Source of the DNA: Pacificoceanicola sp048553275
GTDB lineage: Bacteria; Pseudomonadota; Alphaproteobacteria; Rhodobacterales; Rhodobacteraceae
Direction: 5' to 3'
Length of the DNA stretch: 64,000 nucleotides
Assembly (NCBI RefSeq): GCF_048553275.1
Contig: NZ_JBLZMW010000006.1
Span: forward strand, 124,001 to 188,000
The notes under the pieces were generated by a model. The model did no database searches and was not told the origin of the DNA. It saw nothing but the letters and a program-made list of their open reading frames with translations. The translations under genes and the position numbers were made by a program. Positions 42,427 to 49,575 of this stretch are shown here, piece after piece. The first letter of the stretch is position 1. Each line of letters starts with the position of its first letter.

Positions 42427-42724
42427 GTCGGTCCTGGTCTTAGCTTCCGATTCTGCCCTTTGGCTGCAATAGCCCGGCGGGTGGTTCAAGGACTATAACA
42501 TCCACGGTTTCTGTGGATAACTCTGTAGGCAATCTGTCGGCGATTTGAAATTTTCCTTGTCTCAACAGGACTTCTTGGAGGTGCACAAAAAAAAGGCACA
42601 CCTGTAAGCTGTTGATTTTGCTTATACAAAAACATTGACGCTGCAAGCTACTGAGAATCTTAAGATATTTGTAACGTTTCCGTAACGTCCCGTTGGCCCG
42701 GTGCAAAACTTTTGGCTGCCGGAC
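42427..42724. promoter_or_regulatory. 298-bp AT-rich control region upstream of uvrC
   Basis: Between the uvrC start and the FolM-like gene's stop lies an AT-rich stretch without an ORF. It holds a perfect DnaA-box sequence (TTATCCACA read on the minus strand, 42512-42520), an A-run (AAAAAAAA), and two GTAACGT heptamers at 42671-42677 and 42682-42688, 11 bp apart. TATAAG (minus, 42626-42621) is a possible -10 element. It may be the uvrC promoter with a tandem activator or repressor site. Confidence 0.4.
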
Positions 42725-43516
42725 CTATTCGACACCGGTTACATCGGGCGTTTCCCACGCAAGGTGCTGGCCTCCGTCGACGCAGAGCAGCTGTCCGGTG
42801 ATCGCGGGCGAGTCGAGAAAATAGCCCAATGCTGCGGTGATATCCGCGGGATCGGCGCCGCGTTTCAGAACCGTTGCCGCGCGTTGGCGGGCGAACTGGT
42901 CGGTCTGCTGATGTTCGCCTTGCAGGGTCGGGCCGGGGCCGATTCCATTGACCCGGACATGCGGGGCAAGCCCCTGTGCGGCGGTCCGTGTGAGCGCCCA
43001 GAGACCCATCTTGGCAATCGTGTAGCTGGCGAAATCCGGCGTCAGCTTGCGCACCCGTTGGTCGATCATGTTGACGATCAGCCCCTGCGCTCTTGGCTCG
43101 CCATGTGCGTCGATCATCGCCTGGGGCACCTGCGCGGCGAAACCCTGCGTGAGGACGAAGGGCGCGCGCAGGTTGCTCTCGATATGGCGGTCCCAGCTTT
43201 CGCGCGATGCGGTCTCCAGGGTGTCCTTCTCAAAGATCGAGGCATTGTTGATCAGCACTGTGACCCGCCCGCCAAGCGCATCGGCGGCGCGGTCGATCAA
43301 GGTGCTGGTTTGCGCCTCGTCGAGAAGGTCGGCCTGAATGGCCTCGGCACGGCGGCCCATGGCACGGATCTCGGAGACGGTGTCTTCTGCCGCATCTTTC
43401 GAGCCGGCATAATGCACGGCGACGTCATAGCCGCGCTCGGCCAGGTAGAGCGCCATGGCCCGGCCAAGCCGCTTGGCCGCGCCTGTTACCAATGCGTTTT
43501 TCGCAGCTGTCGTCAT
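42725..43516 (-). CDS. SDR oxidoreductase, FolM/dihydromonapterin-reductase-like
   Basis: 263-aa short-chain dehydrogenase. The N-terminal NADP site is TGAAKRLGRAMALY (residues 12-25) and the active-site YTIAK lies about residue 165, with N at INNASIFEKD and the FolM-like motif DQRVRKLTPDFASY. PHVRVNGIGPGPTLQ follows. These features point to FolM-type reductases that keep tetrahydropterins reduced, and not to a fatty-acid synthase reductase. It ends directly at the AT-rich uvrC leader and is followed by the Ca/Na antiporter. Confidence 0.85.
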   Translation of the reverse strand: MTTAAKNALVTGAAKRLGRAMALYLAERGYDVAVHYAGSKDAAEDTVSEIRAMGRRAEAIQADLLDEAQTSTLIDRAADALGGRVTVLINNASIFEKDTLETASRESWDRHIESNLRAPFVLTQGFAAQVPQAMIDAHGEPRAQGLIVNMIDQRVRKLTPDFASYTIAKMGLWALTRTAAQGLAPHVRVNGIGPGPTLQGEHQQTDQFARQRAATVLKRGADPADITAALGYFLDSPAITGQLLCVDGGQHLAWETPDVTGVE

Positions 43517-43524
43517 GTCACCTC

Positions 43525-44475
43525 TCAGAATGCAAGAACCGCGGTCAGATAGGCCAGATATAGCGCGGTGAGGACGATGCCCCAGAGACGAGTGAGGTTT
43601 TTGCCAAGGTAGACGAATGGGATCAAAAGCAAGGACGCCGCCAGCATGACCCAGAGGTCAAAGCTGAGGAAGGCGGGGTCCACCGGCATGGGTTTGATCA
43701 ACGCCGCAATGCCGATGATGGCCAGAAGGTTGAACAGGTTGGAGCCAATGACGTTGCCAAGGGCGACGTCCGCCTGGCGCCGCAGCGCCGCCATCACGGT
43801 GGTGGCCAGCTCGGGCAGCGATGTGCCGATGGCAACCAATGTCAGGCCGATGACCGTATCCGAGACACCATACATCAAGGCGATCTCCCGGGCGCTATCG
43901 ACCAGCAGGCTGGCGCCATAGGGCAGGCCAATCAAGCCAAGCAGGAGATAGATGATGATCTTCCACCAGGGCATGTCCGGGTCCGCGCCTTCCGGTTCCT
44001 CCAAGTCCTCTTCGAGATCCCCGGCGCGGCGGTGGGCCAGGGCATCCCGCACCGCCATCCACAGGAAACCGGCCAGGACCAAAAGCAGGATAAGCGCCGC
44101 AAAGCGGTCGAACACGCCGCGAAAGGCCAGAGCGACGAAGAGCACCGTCGCCCCGATCATCTGAACAAAGCTTTTGCGTGTGTCGCATTCGGCGGTGTGC
44201 ATGACCGCGATCATTGCCGGAATGCCCAGGACAAGCAGCACATTGGCGGTGTTGGAGCCCACGACGTTGCCAAGCGCAATGCCCGGCACACCGTCAAGCG
44301 CGGCTTTGATCGAAATCAGCAATTCCGGCGCGGAGGTGCCGAAGGCCACGATCGTCAGGCTGACGATCAGGGCCGGGATTCCGATGCGCAGGCTTAGGTT
44401 TACCGCTCCTTTGACGAGCGCATCGCCGGCCAGAAGCAGGATCACGAGACCCAGGATCGCGTAGGCAAATACCAT
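43525..44475 (-). CDS. calcium/sodium antiporter (YrbG/CaCA family)
   Basis: 316-aa membrane exchanger with two inverted repeats. Repeat 1 has GTSAPELLISIKAAL and GNVVGSNTANVLLVLG; repeat 2 has GTSLPELATTVMAALRR and GNVIGSNLFNLLAIIG. These are the alpha-repeat cation-binding motifs. About ten helices with an acidic cytoplasmic loop (DLEEDLEEPEGADPDM). Start ATG 44475 follows directly after the small zinc-ribbon gene. It exports Ca2+ or imports it, depending on the organism. Confidence 0.92.
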   Translation of the reverse strand: MVFAYAILGLVILLLAGDALVKGAVNLSLRIGIPALIVSLTIVAFGTSAPELLISIKAALDGVPGIALGNVVGSNTANVLLVLGIPAMIAVMHTAECDTRKSFVQMIGATVLFVALAFRGVFDRFAALILLLVLAGFLWMAVRDALAHRRAGDLEEDLEEPEGADPDMPWWKIIIYLLLGLIGLPYGASLLVDSAREIALMYGVSDTVIGLTLVAIGTSLPELATTVMAALRRQADVALGNVIGSNLFNLLAIIGIAALIKPMPVDPAFLSFDLWVMLAASLLLIPFVYLGKNLTRLWGIVLTALYLAYLTAVLAF

Positions 44476-44476
44476 T

Positions 44477-44650
44477 TCAGCTCTTTTTCTTGGGGGGTCC
44501 GCAGGGGCACGGCGTCTTGCCGATCCGGAAGCGACCGCATTTCTTGCAGCGCGCATCGGCCAGACGTTGCCGCCCCGGCAGACGCAGCTTTCCGAACATC
44601 GCCAGAACGGCAATGAAGACGAGGAAGAGAGTGACGGCCTTTACCAGCAC
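44477..44650 (-). CDS. small membrane protein with a C-terminal zinc-ribbon-like end
   Basis: 57-aa protein. An N-terminal hydrophobic helix (LVKAVTLFLVFIAVLAMFG) is followed by a basic region and a Cys cluster CKKCGRFRIGKTPCPCG. The four Cys in this arrangement suggest metal binding on the cytoplasmic side. Start GTG 44650 lies 2 nt after the sppA-like stop; no clear ribosome-binding site, consistent with coupling. Function unknown. It sits between the S49 peptidase and the antiporter genes. Confidence 0.65.
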   Translation of the reverse strand: MLVKAVTLFLVFIAVLAMFGKLRLPGRQRLADARCKKCGRFRIGKTPCPCGPPKKKS

Positions 44651-44651
44651 G

Positions 44652-45449
44652 TCAGAGGCCGAACCGCGCAAACTCCGCGCGTTCCTCGATCTCGGTCAGC
44701 GCGCCGCGTGCCATGGACAGGCCAAAGCGCGGAAAGAAGGGTTTCCTCTCGGAGTAGCGCCGGAATTTGACCTTGTCGCCAAAGCGATCCTTCATCGTCG
44801 GAACCAAATGACCGATGCCGTCGGCGAGGCCTTGGTCCACCGCGTACTTTCCGATCCAGATTTCGCCGGTGAACAAATCCGGGTTCTCCGCGAGCTTGCC
44901 CTGCCGCGCAGTTTTTACATGCGTGATGAAGTTGTCATGCAGCTGCCCGAGCAAACGGTCGAGGCGGGCGACGTCTTCTTCGGTCTCGGGCTTGAAGGGG
45001 TCCATCATGGATTTCGACTTGCCCGCGGTGTGAACCCGGCGCTCGATGCCTTGCCGCTGGAGGAAGACATGGGCACCAAAGCCGGAGGAAATCACGCCAA
45101 TGGAGCCAAGGATGGAGCTTTCGTCCGCCCAGATTTCGTCCGCGGCCGAGGCCAGCCAATAGCCGCCCGACGCCGCCACGTCCTCGACAAAGGCAAACAC
45201 CGGCACGCCGGTTTCCTTGGCCAGCCGCCGGATGCGCGCCCCGATCAGGGAGCTTTGTACCGGTGAGCCGCCGGGCGAGTTTATTTCGAGCGCCACAGCG
45301 ACGGGTTTGCCTTTGGTGAAGGCTTTTTCCAGCAGGGACGCGGTGGAGCGGTCGTTGATCGAGCCGCGCCCGCCCATACCGATGGCGCCTTGTAGGCGCA
45401 CCACGGCCACCGTCGGCTTGGACTTCAGAAAGGGTAGCCAGTTTTTCAT
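44652..45449 (-). CDS. S49-family signal peptide peptidase-like protease (SppA/SohB type)
   Basis: 265-aa single-domain member of the SppA family. It begins with a hydrophobic-poor N-terminus (MKNWLPFLKSK) and lacks an obvious membrane anchor. The catalytic serine lies in VAASGGYWLA and the lysine general base would fall at or after SILGSIGVISS. PRK-like INSPGGSPVQSSLI binds the substrate groove. It resembles short SohB-type proteins that degrade leftover signal peptides. The small zinc-ribbon gene follows on the same message. Confidence 0.88.
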   Translation of the reverse strand: MKNWLPFLKSKPTVAVVRLQGAIGMGGRGSINDRSTASLLEKAFTKGKPVAVALEINSPGGSPVQSSLIGARIRRLAKETGVPVFAFVEDVAASGGYWLASAADEIWADESSILGSIGVISSGFGAHVFLQRQGIERRVHTAGKSKSMMDPFKPETEEDVARLDRLLGQLHDNFITHVKTARQGKLAENPDLFTGEIWIGKYAVDQGLADGIGHLVPTMKDRFGDKVKFRRYSERKPFFPRFGLSMARGALTEIEERAEFARFGL

Positions 45450-45599
45450 ACCGCGTGATGTAGAATGCAGGGGGGGCGGCTACAAGGCCAAGGCAAAAAG
45501 AAGCCGGTGACAGTGTTGGCAGAACACGGCCGCAGCACGCCAAAGCCCGCGCGATCCGTGGAAATCGGCGGGCTATTGTTGTGGGGGCCGGAGTTGGGG

Positions 45600-46043
45600 T
45601 CAGTCGAACTTGCGAGAGGGGGCAAGCACCTTGGCTTCGCCGATGACGACTTTCTTGCCATCGACAGAGCAATGACAGTCGAGCGTGACGCGGCGTTTGG
45701 CGATGTCGATGTCCGTTACCTTTACCTCGGCATAGACCATATCGCCGGGGCGCACGGGGGCCAGGAACTTCAGGCTCTGACCAAGATAGACTGTGCCGTG
45801 TCCGGGAAGCTGTTCGCCGATGACGGCTGAAATCAAACCAGCAGTCAGCATGCCATGCGCGATGCGCCCCTCGAAGATCGTGTCCTGCGCATAGTCATCG
45901 TCAAGGTGCACCGGGTTCCGGTCCGTCGAGACCTCTGCGAACATCTCGATGTCCTGATCGGTGACAATTTTGCGCAGATGGCGGGACATGCCCATCTCGA
46001 TGTCTTCGATACAGATCGTTCCACGTGGCAGATTGTCCAACAT
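45600..46043 (-). CDS. MaoC-like (R)-specific enoyl-CoA hydratase
   Basis: 147-aa hot-dog-fold hydratase. The active-site motif is TDRNPVHLDDDYA with Asp and His, followed by FEGRIAHGMLTAGLISAV. ATG 46043 is chosen because GGAGGG lies 7-12 nt upstream; an in-frame ATG at 46055 is an alternative. It hydrates trans-2-enoyl-CoA to R-3-hydroxyacyl-CoA, feeding polyhydroxyalkanoate or fatty acid pathways. No PHA genes are near. Confidence 0.9.
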   Translation of the reverse strand: MLDNLPRGTICIEDIEMGMSRHLRKIVTDQDIEMFAEVSTDRNPVHLDDDYAQDTIFEGRIAHGMLTAGLISAVIGEQLPGHGTVYLGQSLKFLAPVRPGDMVYAEVKVTDIDIAKRRVTLDCHCSVDGKKVVIGEAKVLAPSRKFD

Positions 46044-46080
46044 CTGGCCCTCCATGACCCTGCTGCGATAGCATGACTGA

Positions 46081-46124
46081 GTAATAAATGCGCATTCATG
46101 CGCGCCCATTGGAAATTTTATTAC
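46081..46124. promoter_or_regulatory. nested palindromes upstream of the MaoC gene
   Basis: Outer arms GTAATAAA (46081-46088) and TTTATTAC (46117-46124) are perfect 8-bp inverted repeats. Inside lies GCGCAT-TC-ATGCGC (46090-46103). They fall 38-81 bp before the MaoC start, a good place for an operator. No regulator gene is adjacent. Confidence 0.45.
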
Positions 46125-46157
46125 TTTGCGACCGCAGAAAGATCAAGCGTTAAATCT

Positions 46158-47030
46158 CTATGCAAGAGTCCCCATTGCAAAGGTCGGATTGATCATTTCC
46201 TTGGAAATATAGTCGTTTAGGGCATTTTTGTCCGGCGCTTGCGACGTTTTGGTTTCTTCCCGCGCCAGACCGCCGGTGATGAACAGGGAATCGATATCTT
46301 CCCCCATCGCGCCGCGAATGTCCGTTGCCGGGCCGTCGCCAATGGCCAGGATCCCGGCGTCCGTCACACCTTGGCGATGTTCGGCCAGACGGCGGCGGGC
46401 CAGATCGTAGATCGGCGGATGGGGTTTGCCGAAGTAAAGGCTCTCGCCGCCCATTTCGGTGTAGAGTTGCGCCACCGCACCGGCGCAAAATTCCCGCGTC
46501 TCACCGCGATCGACCACCACATCCGGGTTCGCGCAGAGCAGTTTCATGCCCTTCTGCTTGGCATAGAGCAGTTGCGGGCGGTAAACGTCCGGCTGCGCAT
46601 GCGGGTCTTCGGGGCCGCAACAGACGATGCCCTCGGCCTCCTCGAAGGGGACACGGGTGATGTCCACCGGGTCGTCGATCATGTTCAGCGGTTCGAAGAA
46701 CGAGTGGTCATGCGGCTGGCCCATGAACCAGACCTTCTGTCCCACGACGCCACGAAACATCGCGGCGCGGGCGCTGTCTCCGGAGGTGGCGATGTCGTCA
46801 TAGGCCTCCGTCGGGACTTCGAAGTGATCGAGTTGCTTGGCGACCTCGTGGCGCGACCGGGGCGCATTGGTCACGAGGATAACCGCGCCGCCGCGCTGGC
46901 GATAGGCGACAAGGGCCTCCACTGCTGAAGGGATGGCCTTCTTGCCGTTGTGCACGCAGCCCCAGAGGTCGACGAAGAGCGCGTCATAGCGGTCGGAAAC
47001 CTGGGAAAGCGCGGTGATGATCTCGGTCAT
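46158..47030 (-). CDS. HAD-type hydrolase of the TIGR01459/NagD-like subfamily
   Basis: 290-aa phosphatase with a C2-type cap. Motif I is DALFVDLWGCVHNG (Asp nucleophile and partner), motif II VILVTNAPRSR, motif III the Lys in GKPHPPIYDLARR, and motif IV GDGPATDIRGAMGEDIDSLFI. Similar enzymes dephosphorylate nucleotides, glycolate-2-phosphate or pyridoxal phosphate, and the natural substrate is not evident. Stand-alone transcript with the MaoC gene downstream. Confidence 0.9.
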   Translation of the reverse strand: MTEIITALSQVSDRYDALFVDLWGCVHNGKKAIPSAVEALVAYRQRGGAVILVTNAPRSRHEVAKQLDHFEVPTEAYDDIATSGDSARAAMFRGVVGQKVWFMGQPHDHSFFEPLNMIDDPVDITRVPFEEAEGIVCCGPEDPHAQPDVYRPQLLYAKQKGMKLLCANPDVVVDRGETREFCAGAVAQLYTEMGGESLYFGKPHPPIYDLARRRLAEHRQGVTDAGILAIGDGPATDIRGAMGEDIDSLFITGGLAREETKTSQAPDKNALNDYISKEMINPTFAMGTLA

Positions 47031-47210
47031 GGTCCTGTCCTAGAATGATTGCTGCTGTTTGGAGCATATGCCGCCGGATTTGGCCAGACTGTCAACGCCG
47101 CGTCGCGGACAGACGGTCCGTGCCCGGCGACGATACGGAGCCAAAGCAGGATATTGCCAAGGGGCGCCTCAGACTGCTATCAAAATGCTGCACCTGCGAA
47201 AGACCTTTGG

Positions 47211-47690
47211 ATGACACACATTGCCCATATCGAACTCGACGATGGAGGCCTGCCGCCTCCGACGCCGGAGATCGAACAGGAACGCCGCGTCGCGATGTTC
47301 GACCTGATGGAGGAAAACTCGTTTTCCCTGCCCAACCGGGATGACCGCACAGTGCCGAACGGGCCGTATAATCTTGGCCTGTCGATCCGGGAAAAACGGC
47401 TTGTGTTCGATGTGAGCACCGAAGGCCACGAGAAGGCGGCGGAGTTTCACCTGTCGCTTTCGCCGTTCCGGCAGGTGGTGAAGGATTACTTCCAGATCTG
47501 CAAAAGCTACTTCGACGCGGTCAAGACTCTGCCGCCGAGCCAGATCGAGACAATAGACATGGCACGGCGCGGCATTCACAACGAAGGCGCGCGCATTCTG
47601 CAAGAGCGCCTCGAGGGCAAGGCAACCGTCGATGACGCCACTGCCCGCCGCCTGTTTACGCTGATCTGCGTGCTGCACTTCGGGGGCTGA
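47211..47690 (+). CDS. UPF0262 family protein
   Basis: 159-aa protein conserved in alphaproteobacteria with no known function. Begins MTHIAHIELDDGG, contains LPNRDDRTVPNGPYNLGLSI and RLVFDVSTEG, and ends LFTLICVLHFGG. Acidic and soluble. The start ATG 47211 is preceded by an AAGACC site; the longer frame upstream is not coding. The low-molecular-weight phosphatase gene follows 1 nt later, a pairing typical of this order. Confidence 0.88.
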   Translation: MTHIAHIELDDGGLPPPTPEIEQERRVAMFDLMEENSFSLPNRDDRTVPNGPYNLGLSIREKRLVFDVSTEGHEKAAEFHLSLSPFRQVVKDYFQICKSYFDAVKTLPPSQIETIDMARRGIHNEGARILQERLEGKATVDDATARRLFTLICVLHFGG

Positions 47691-47691
47691 C

Positions 47692-48132
47692 TTGGCGGGA
47701 CTTCCCCAATCGGTCCTGTTCTGCTGCGATCACAACGCGGTACGCTCGCCGATGGCCGAAGGCATCATGAAAAAGCTCTTCGGCACCGATGCCTATGTGC
47801 AGTCGGTTGGTGTCATGAATGATCTGGAGATCGATGGGTTCGCCATATTCGTCTGTGAAGAGGTGGGCGTGGCCCTGTCGCGCCACCGCTCGCGCAGTTT
47901 CGAGGAGCTCGAACAGATGGGCGAGGCGCTGTCAGGATTTGACGTGATCGTCACCTTGTCTCCCGCGTCGCAACGCCGGGCTCTGGAGTTGACCCGCTTC
48001 TATCACTTGACGGTGGAATACTGGCCGATCATGGATCCGACGTCGATTGGCGAAACGCGCGAGCAAAAGCTGAACGCCTATCGCCAGACCCGGGATCAGA
48101 TCGAAAAGAAATTACAGGAAAAATGGGGGTAA
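47692..48132 (+). CDS. low-molecular-weight protein tyrosine phosphatase-like protein
   Basis: 146-aa phosphatase fold with CX5R loop Cys12-Asp-His-Asn-Ala-Val-Arg18 in VLFCCDHNAVRSPMAEG, and a distal IMDPTSIGE containing the Asp-Pro pair needed for acid catalysis. It resembles the arsenate-reductase/LMWP group; true substrate (phosphotyrosine or arsenate) is not known. TTG start at 47692 follows the UPF0262 stop by 1 nt and has GGGGG upstream. Confidence 0.85.
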   Translation: MAGLPQSVLFCCDHNAVRSPMAEGIMKKLFGTDAYVQSVGVMNDLEIDGFAIFVCEEVGVALSRHRSRSFEELEQMGEALSGFDVIVTLSPASQRRALELTRFYHLTVEYWPIMDPTSIGETREQKLNAYRQTRDQIEKKLQEKWG

Positions 48133-48135
48133 ACC

Positions 48136-48531
48136 ATGAGCCATGACGTGATCGAGGCCTATTTCGCGGCGTTCAATGCGGGCGATACCGAGGGCATGCT
48201 CGCCTGTCTCTCGGAGGATGTGGCGCACCACGTGAATGAGGGCAAGATCCGCACCGGCAAGCCGCTCTTCACCGAGTTCTGCGCGCATATGAGCCGCTGC
48301 TACAGCGAGGAGTTGACGGACATGGTGATCTTCGTGAGCGAAGACGGCACCCGCGCCGCCGCCGAATACACCGTCAATGGCACCTATCTGCAGACCGACG
48401 CGGGACTACCGGAGGCGCAAGGCCAGAGCTATCGCCTGCCGGCGGGCTCGTTCTTTTCGCTGCGCGATGGCAAGATCAGCCGTGTCGTGACCTATTACAA
48501 CCTCTCCGACTGGATCGCGCAGGTTTCCTGA
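48136..48531 (+). CDS. SnoaL/NTF2-like ketosteroid isomerase-type protein
   Basis: 131-aa cone-shaped NTF2 fold: VIEAYFAAFNAGDTEGMLACLSEDVAHHVNEG at the N-terminus, then AAEYTVNGTY and FFSLRDGKISRVVTYYN at the end. Such proteins include isomerases, hydratases and binding domains. With no catalytic residues I can confirm, function stays open. Its stop overlaps the following acetyltransferase start (TGATG), so they form an operon. Confidence 0.85.
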   Translation: MSHDVIEAYFAAFNAGDTEGMLACLSEDVAHHVNEGKIRTGKPLFTEFCAHMSRCYSEELTDMVIFVSEDGTRAAAEYTVNGTYLQTDAGLPEAQGQSYRLPAGSFFSLRDGKISRVVTYYNLSDWIAQVS

Positions 48532-49115
48532 TGCGGGTGGAGGTTCTGACCGGCGCCGCGCTTGATGCCGCGCTTGATGATGTTGCGCGTTTGCGCATCA
48601 CGGTCTTTCGGGCGTTTCCCTATCTCTACGATGGGTCGATTGAATACGAACGGACCTATCTCCAGACCTATCGGAACAGCGACACGGCGGTGCTCGTCGG
48701 GGCGTTCGATGGCGCGCAGCTGGTTGGGGCCGCGACCGGCACGCCGATGCTCGATCACGCACAGGATTTCGCCGCGCCCTTCGCGGCGTCCGACTTCGCG
48801 CTGGAGGACATCTTCTACTGTGCCGAATCCGTTCTATTGCCGGACTACCGCGGGCAGGGGATCGGGCACCGCTTCTTCGACCTGCGCGAAGCGCACGCGC
48901 GGAGGCTCGGCGCCCGCTACAGCACGTTTTGCGGGGTCATTCGCCCGTCAGATCACCCGCTGCGCCCGGCGCGTTACGCGCCGCTTGATCCATTTTGGCG
49001 CAAACGTGGTTATGCGCCGCTCGACGGTGTGCAGGCCGTGTTCCGCTGGAGGGACATTGATCAGGCCGAGGAGACGGATCACCTTCTGCAATTTTGGATC
49101 AAGCCGCTGCGCTGA
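48531..49115 (+). CDS. GNAT-family N-acetyltransferase
   Basis: 194-aa acetyltransferase-like protein. The acetyl-CoA loop RGQGIGHRFFDLREAHARRLG is at about residues 105-125, with VLLPDYRGQG just before. The C-terminal region KRGYAPLDGVQAVFRWRDID is family-typical. Substrate unknown. The ATG overlaps the SnoaL gene stop by 1 nt. A strong terminator follows 34 nt after the stop. Confidence 0.85.
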   Translation: MRVEVLTGAALDAALDDVARLRITVFRAFPYLYDGSIEYERTYLQTYRNSDTAVLVGAFDGAQLVGAATGTPMLDHAQDFAAPFAASDFALEDIFYCAESVLLPDYRGQGIGHRFFDLREAHARRLGARYSTFCGVIRPSDHPLRPARYAPLDPFWRKRGYAPLDGVQAVFRWRDIDQAEETDHLLQFWIKPLR

Positions 49116-49148
49116 GCGCCTTTTCGTCTCTTGACCCCTAAAATGCTC

Positions 49149-49179
49149 AACGGCGCTCGCAGAACGCGGGCGCCGTTTT
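49149..49179 (+). terminator. rho-independent terminator after the acetyltransferase gene
   Basis: AACGGCGC (49149-49156) pairs with GCGCCGTT (49170-49177), then TTTTCTTT. It should end the UPF0262-phosphatase-SnoaL-GNAT transcript. Confidence 0.8.
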
Positions 49180-49245
49180 CTTTCGCGATGTTCCAACAGG
49201 GCAAGTGTTCATGCCAGACGGCCCACGACCTTCGCGTACTCTGGC

Positions 49246-49575
49246 TCAACCGGCCTGATTCATCCGCTCGACGTAAAGCCGCATTTCCTCGGCTTCCTGC
49301 CGCGCTTCGCGCAGGCCGTCCATCGCGGCGGAAAGCTCGGCTTCGGTCTGCGCGAGTTGGTTGGTCAACTCCGCCTCGCGCTGCTGCAGGTAGGTGATCG
49401 CCTGATCGCGTGTCTCCTCTGCCTCATGCAGCTCCTGGCTCATGCGTTCCAGCTGATCCATGTCGGCCTGGCTGACCCGGCTGAACCGGTGCACCAGCCA
49501 GTTGGCAAACCAGCCCAGGCAAAATGCCACGAAAAGAATGATGGCAGTAGCAATGATGAATTCAGTTCTATTCAT
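49246..49575 (-). CDS. single-helix membrane protein with coiled coil, partner of the OmpA protein
   Basis: 109-aa protein with an N-terminal transmembrane helix (MNRTEFIIATAIILFVAFCLGWFANWLV) and a long coiled coil (DMDQLERMSQELHEAEETRDQ through EEMRLYVERMNQAG). Its ATG overlaps the OmpA-family gene stop by 8 nt, so both are co-translated. A membrane anchor with a rod-like periplasmic or cytoplasmic arm next to an OmpA protein suggests a structural link; no named family. Confidence 0.75.
   Translation of the reverse strand: MNRTEFIIATAIILFVAFCLGWFANWLVHRFSRVSQADMDQLERMSQELHEAEETRDQAITYLQQREAELTNQLAQTEAELSAAMDGLREARQEAEEMRLYVERMNQAG

Noticed and set aside
42512..42520. Replication origin at the AT-rich uvrC leader
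   Set aside because: Only a single DnaA box; no cluster of boxes, no dnaA/parAB/hemE context.
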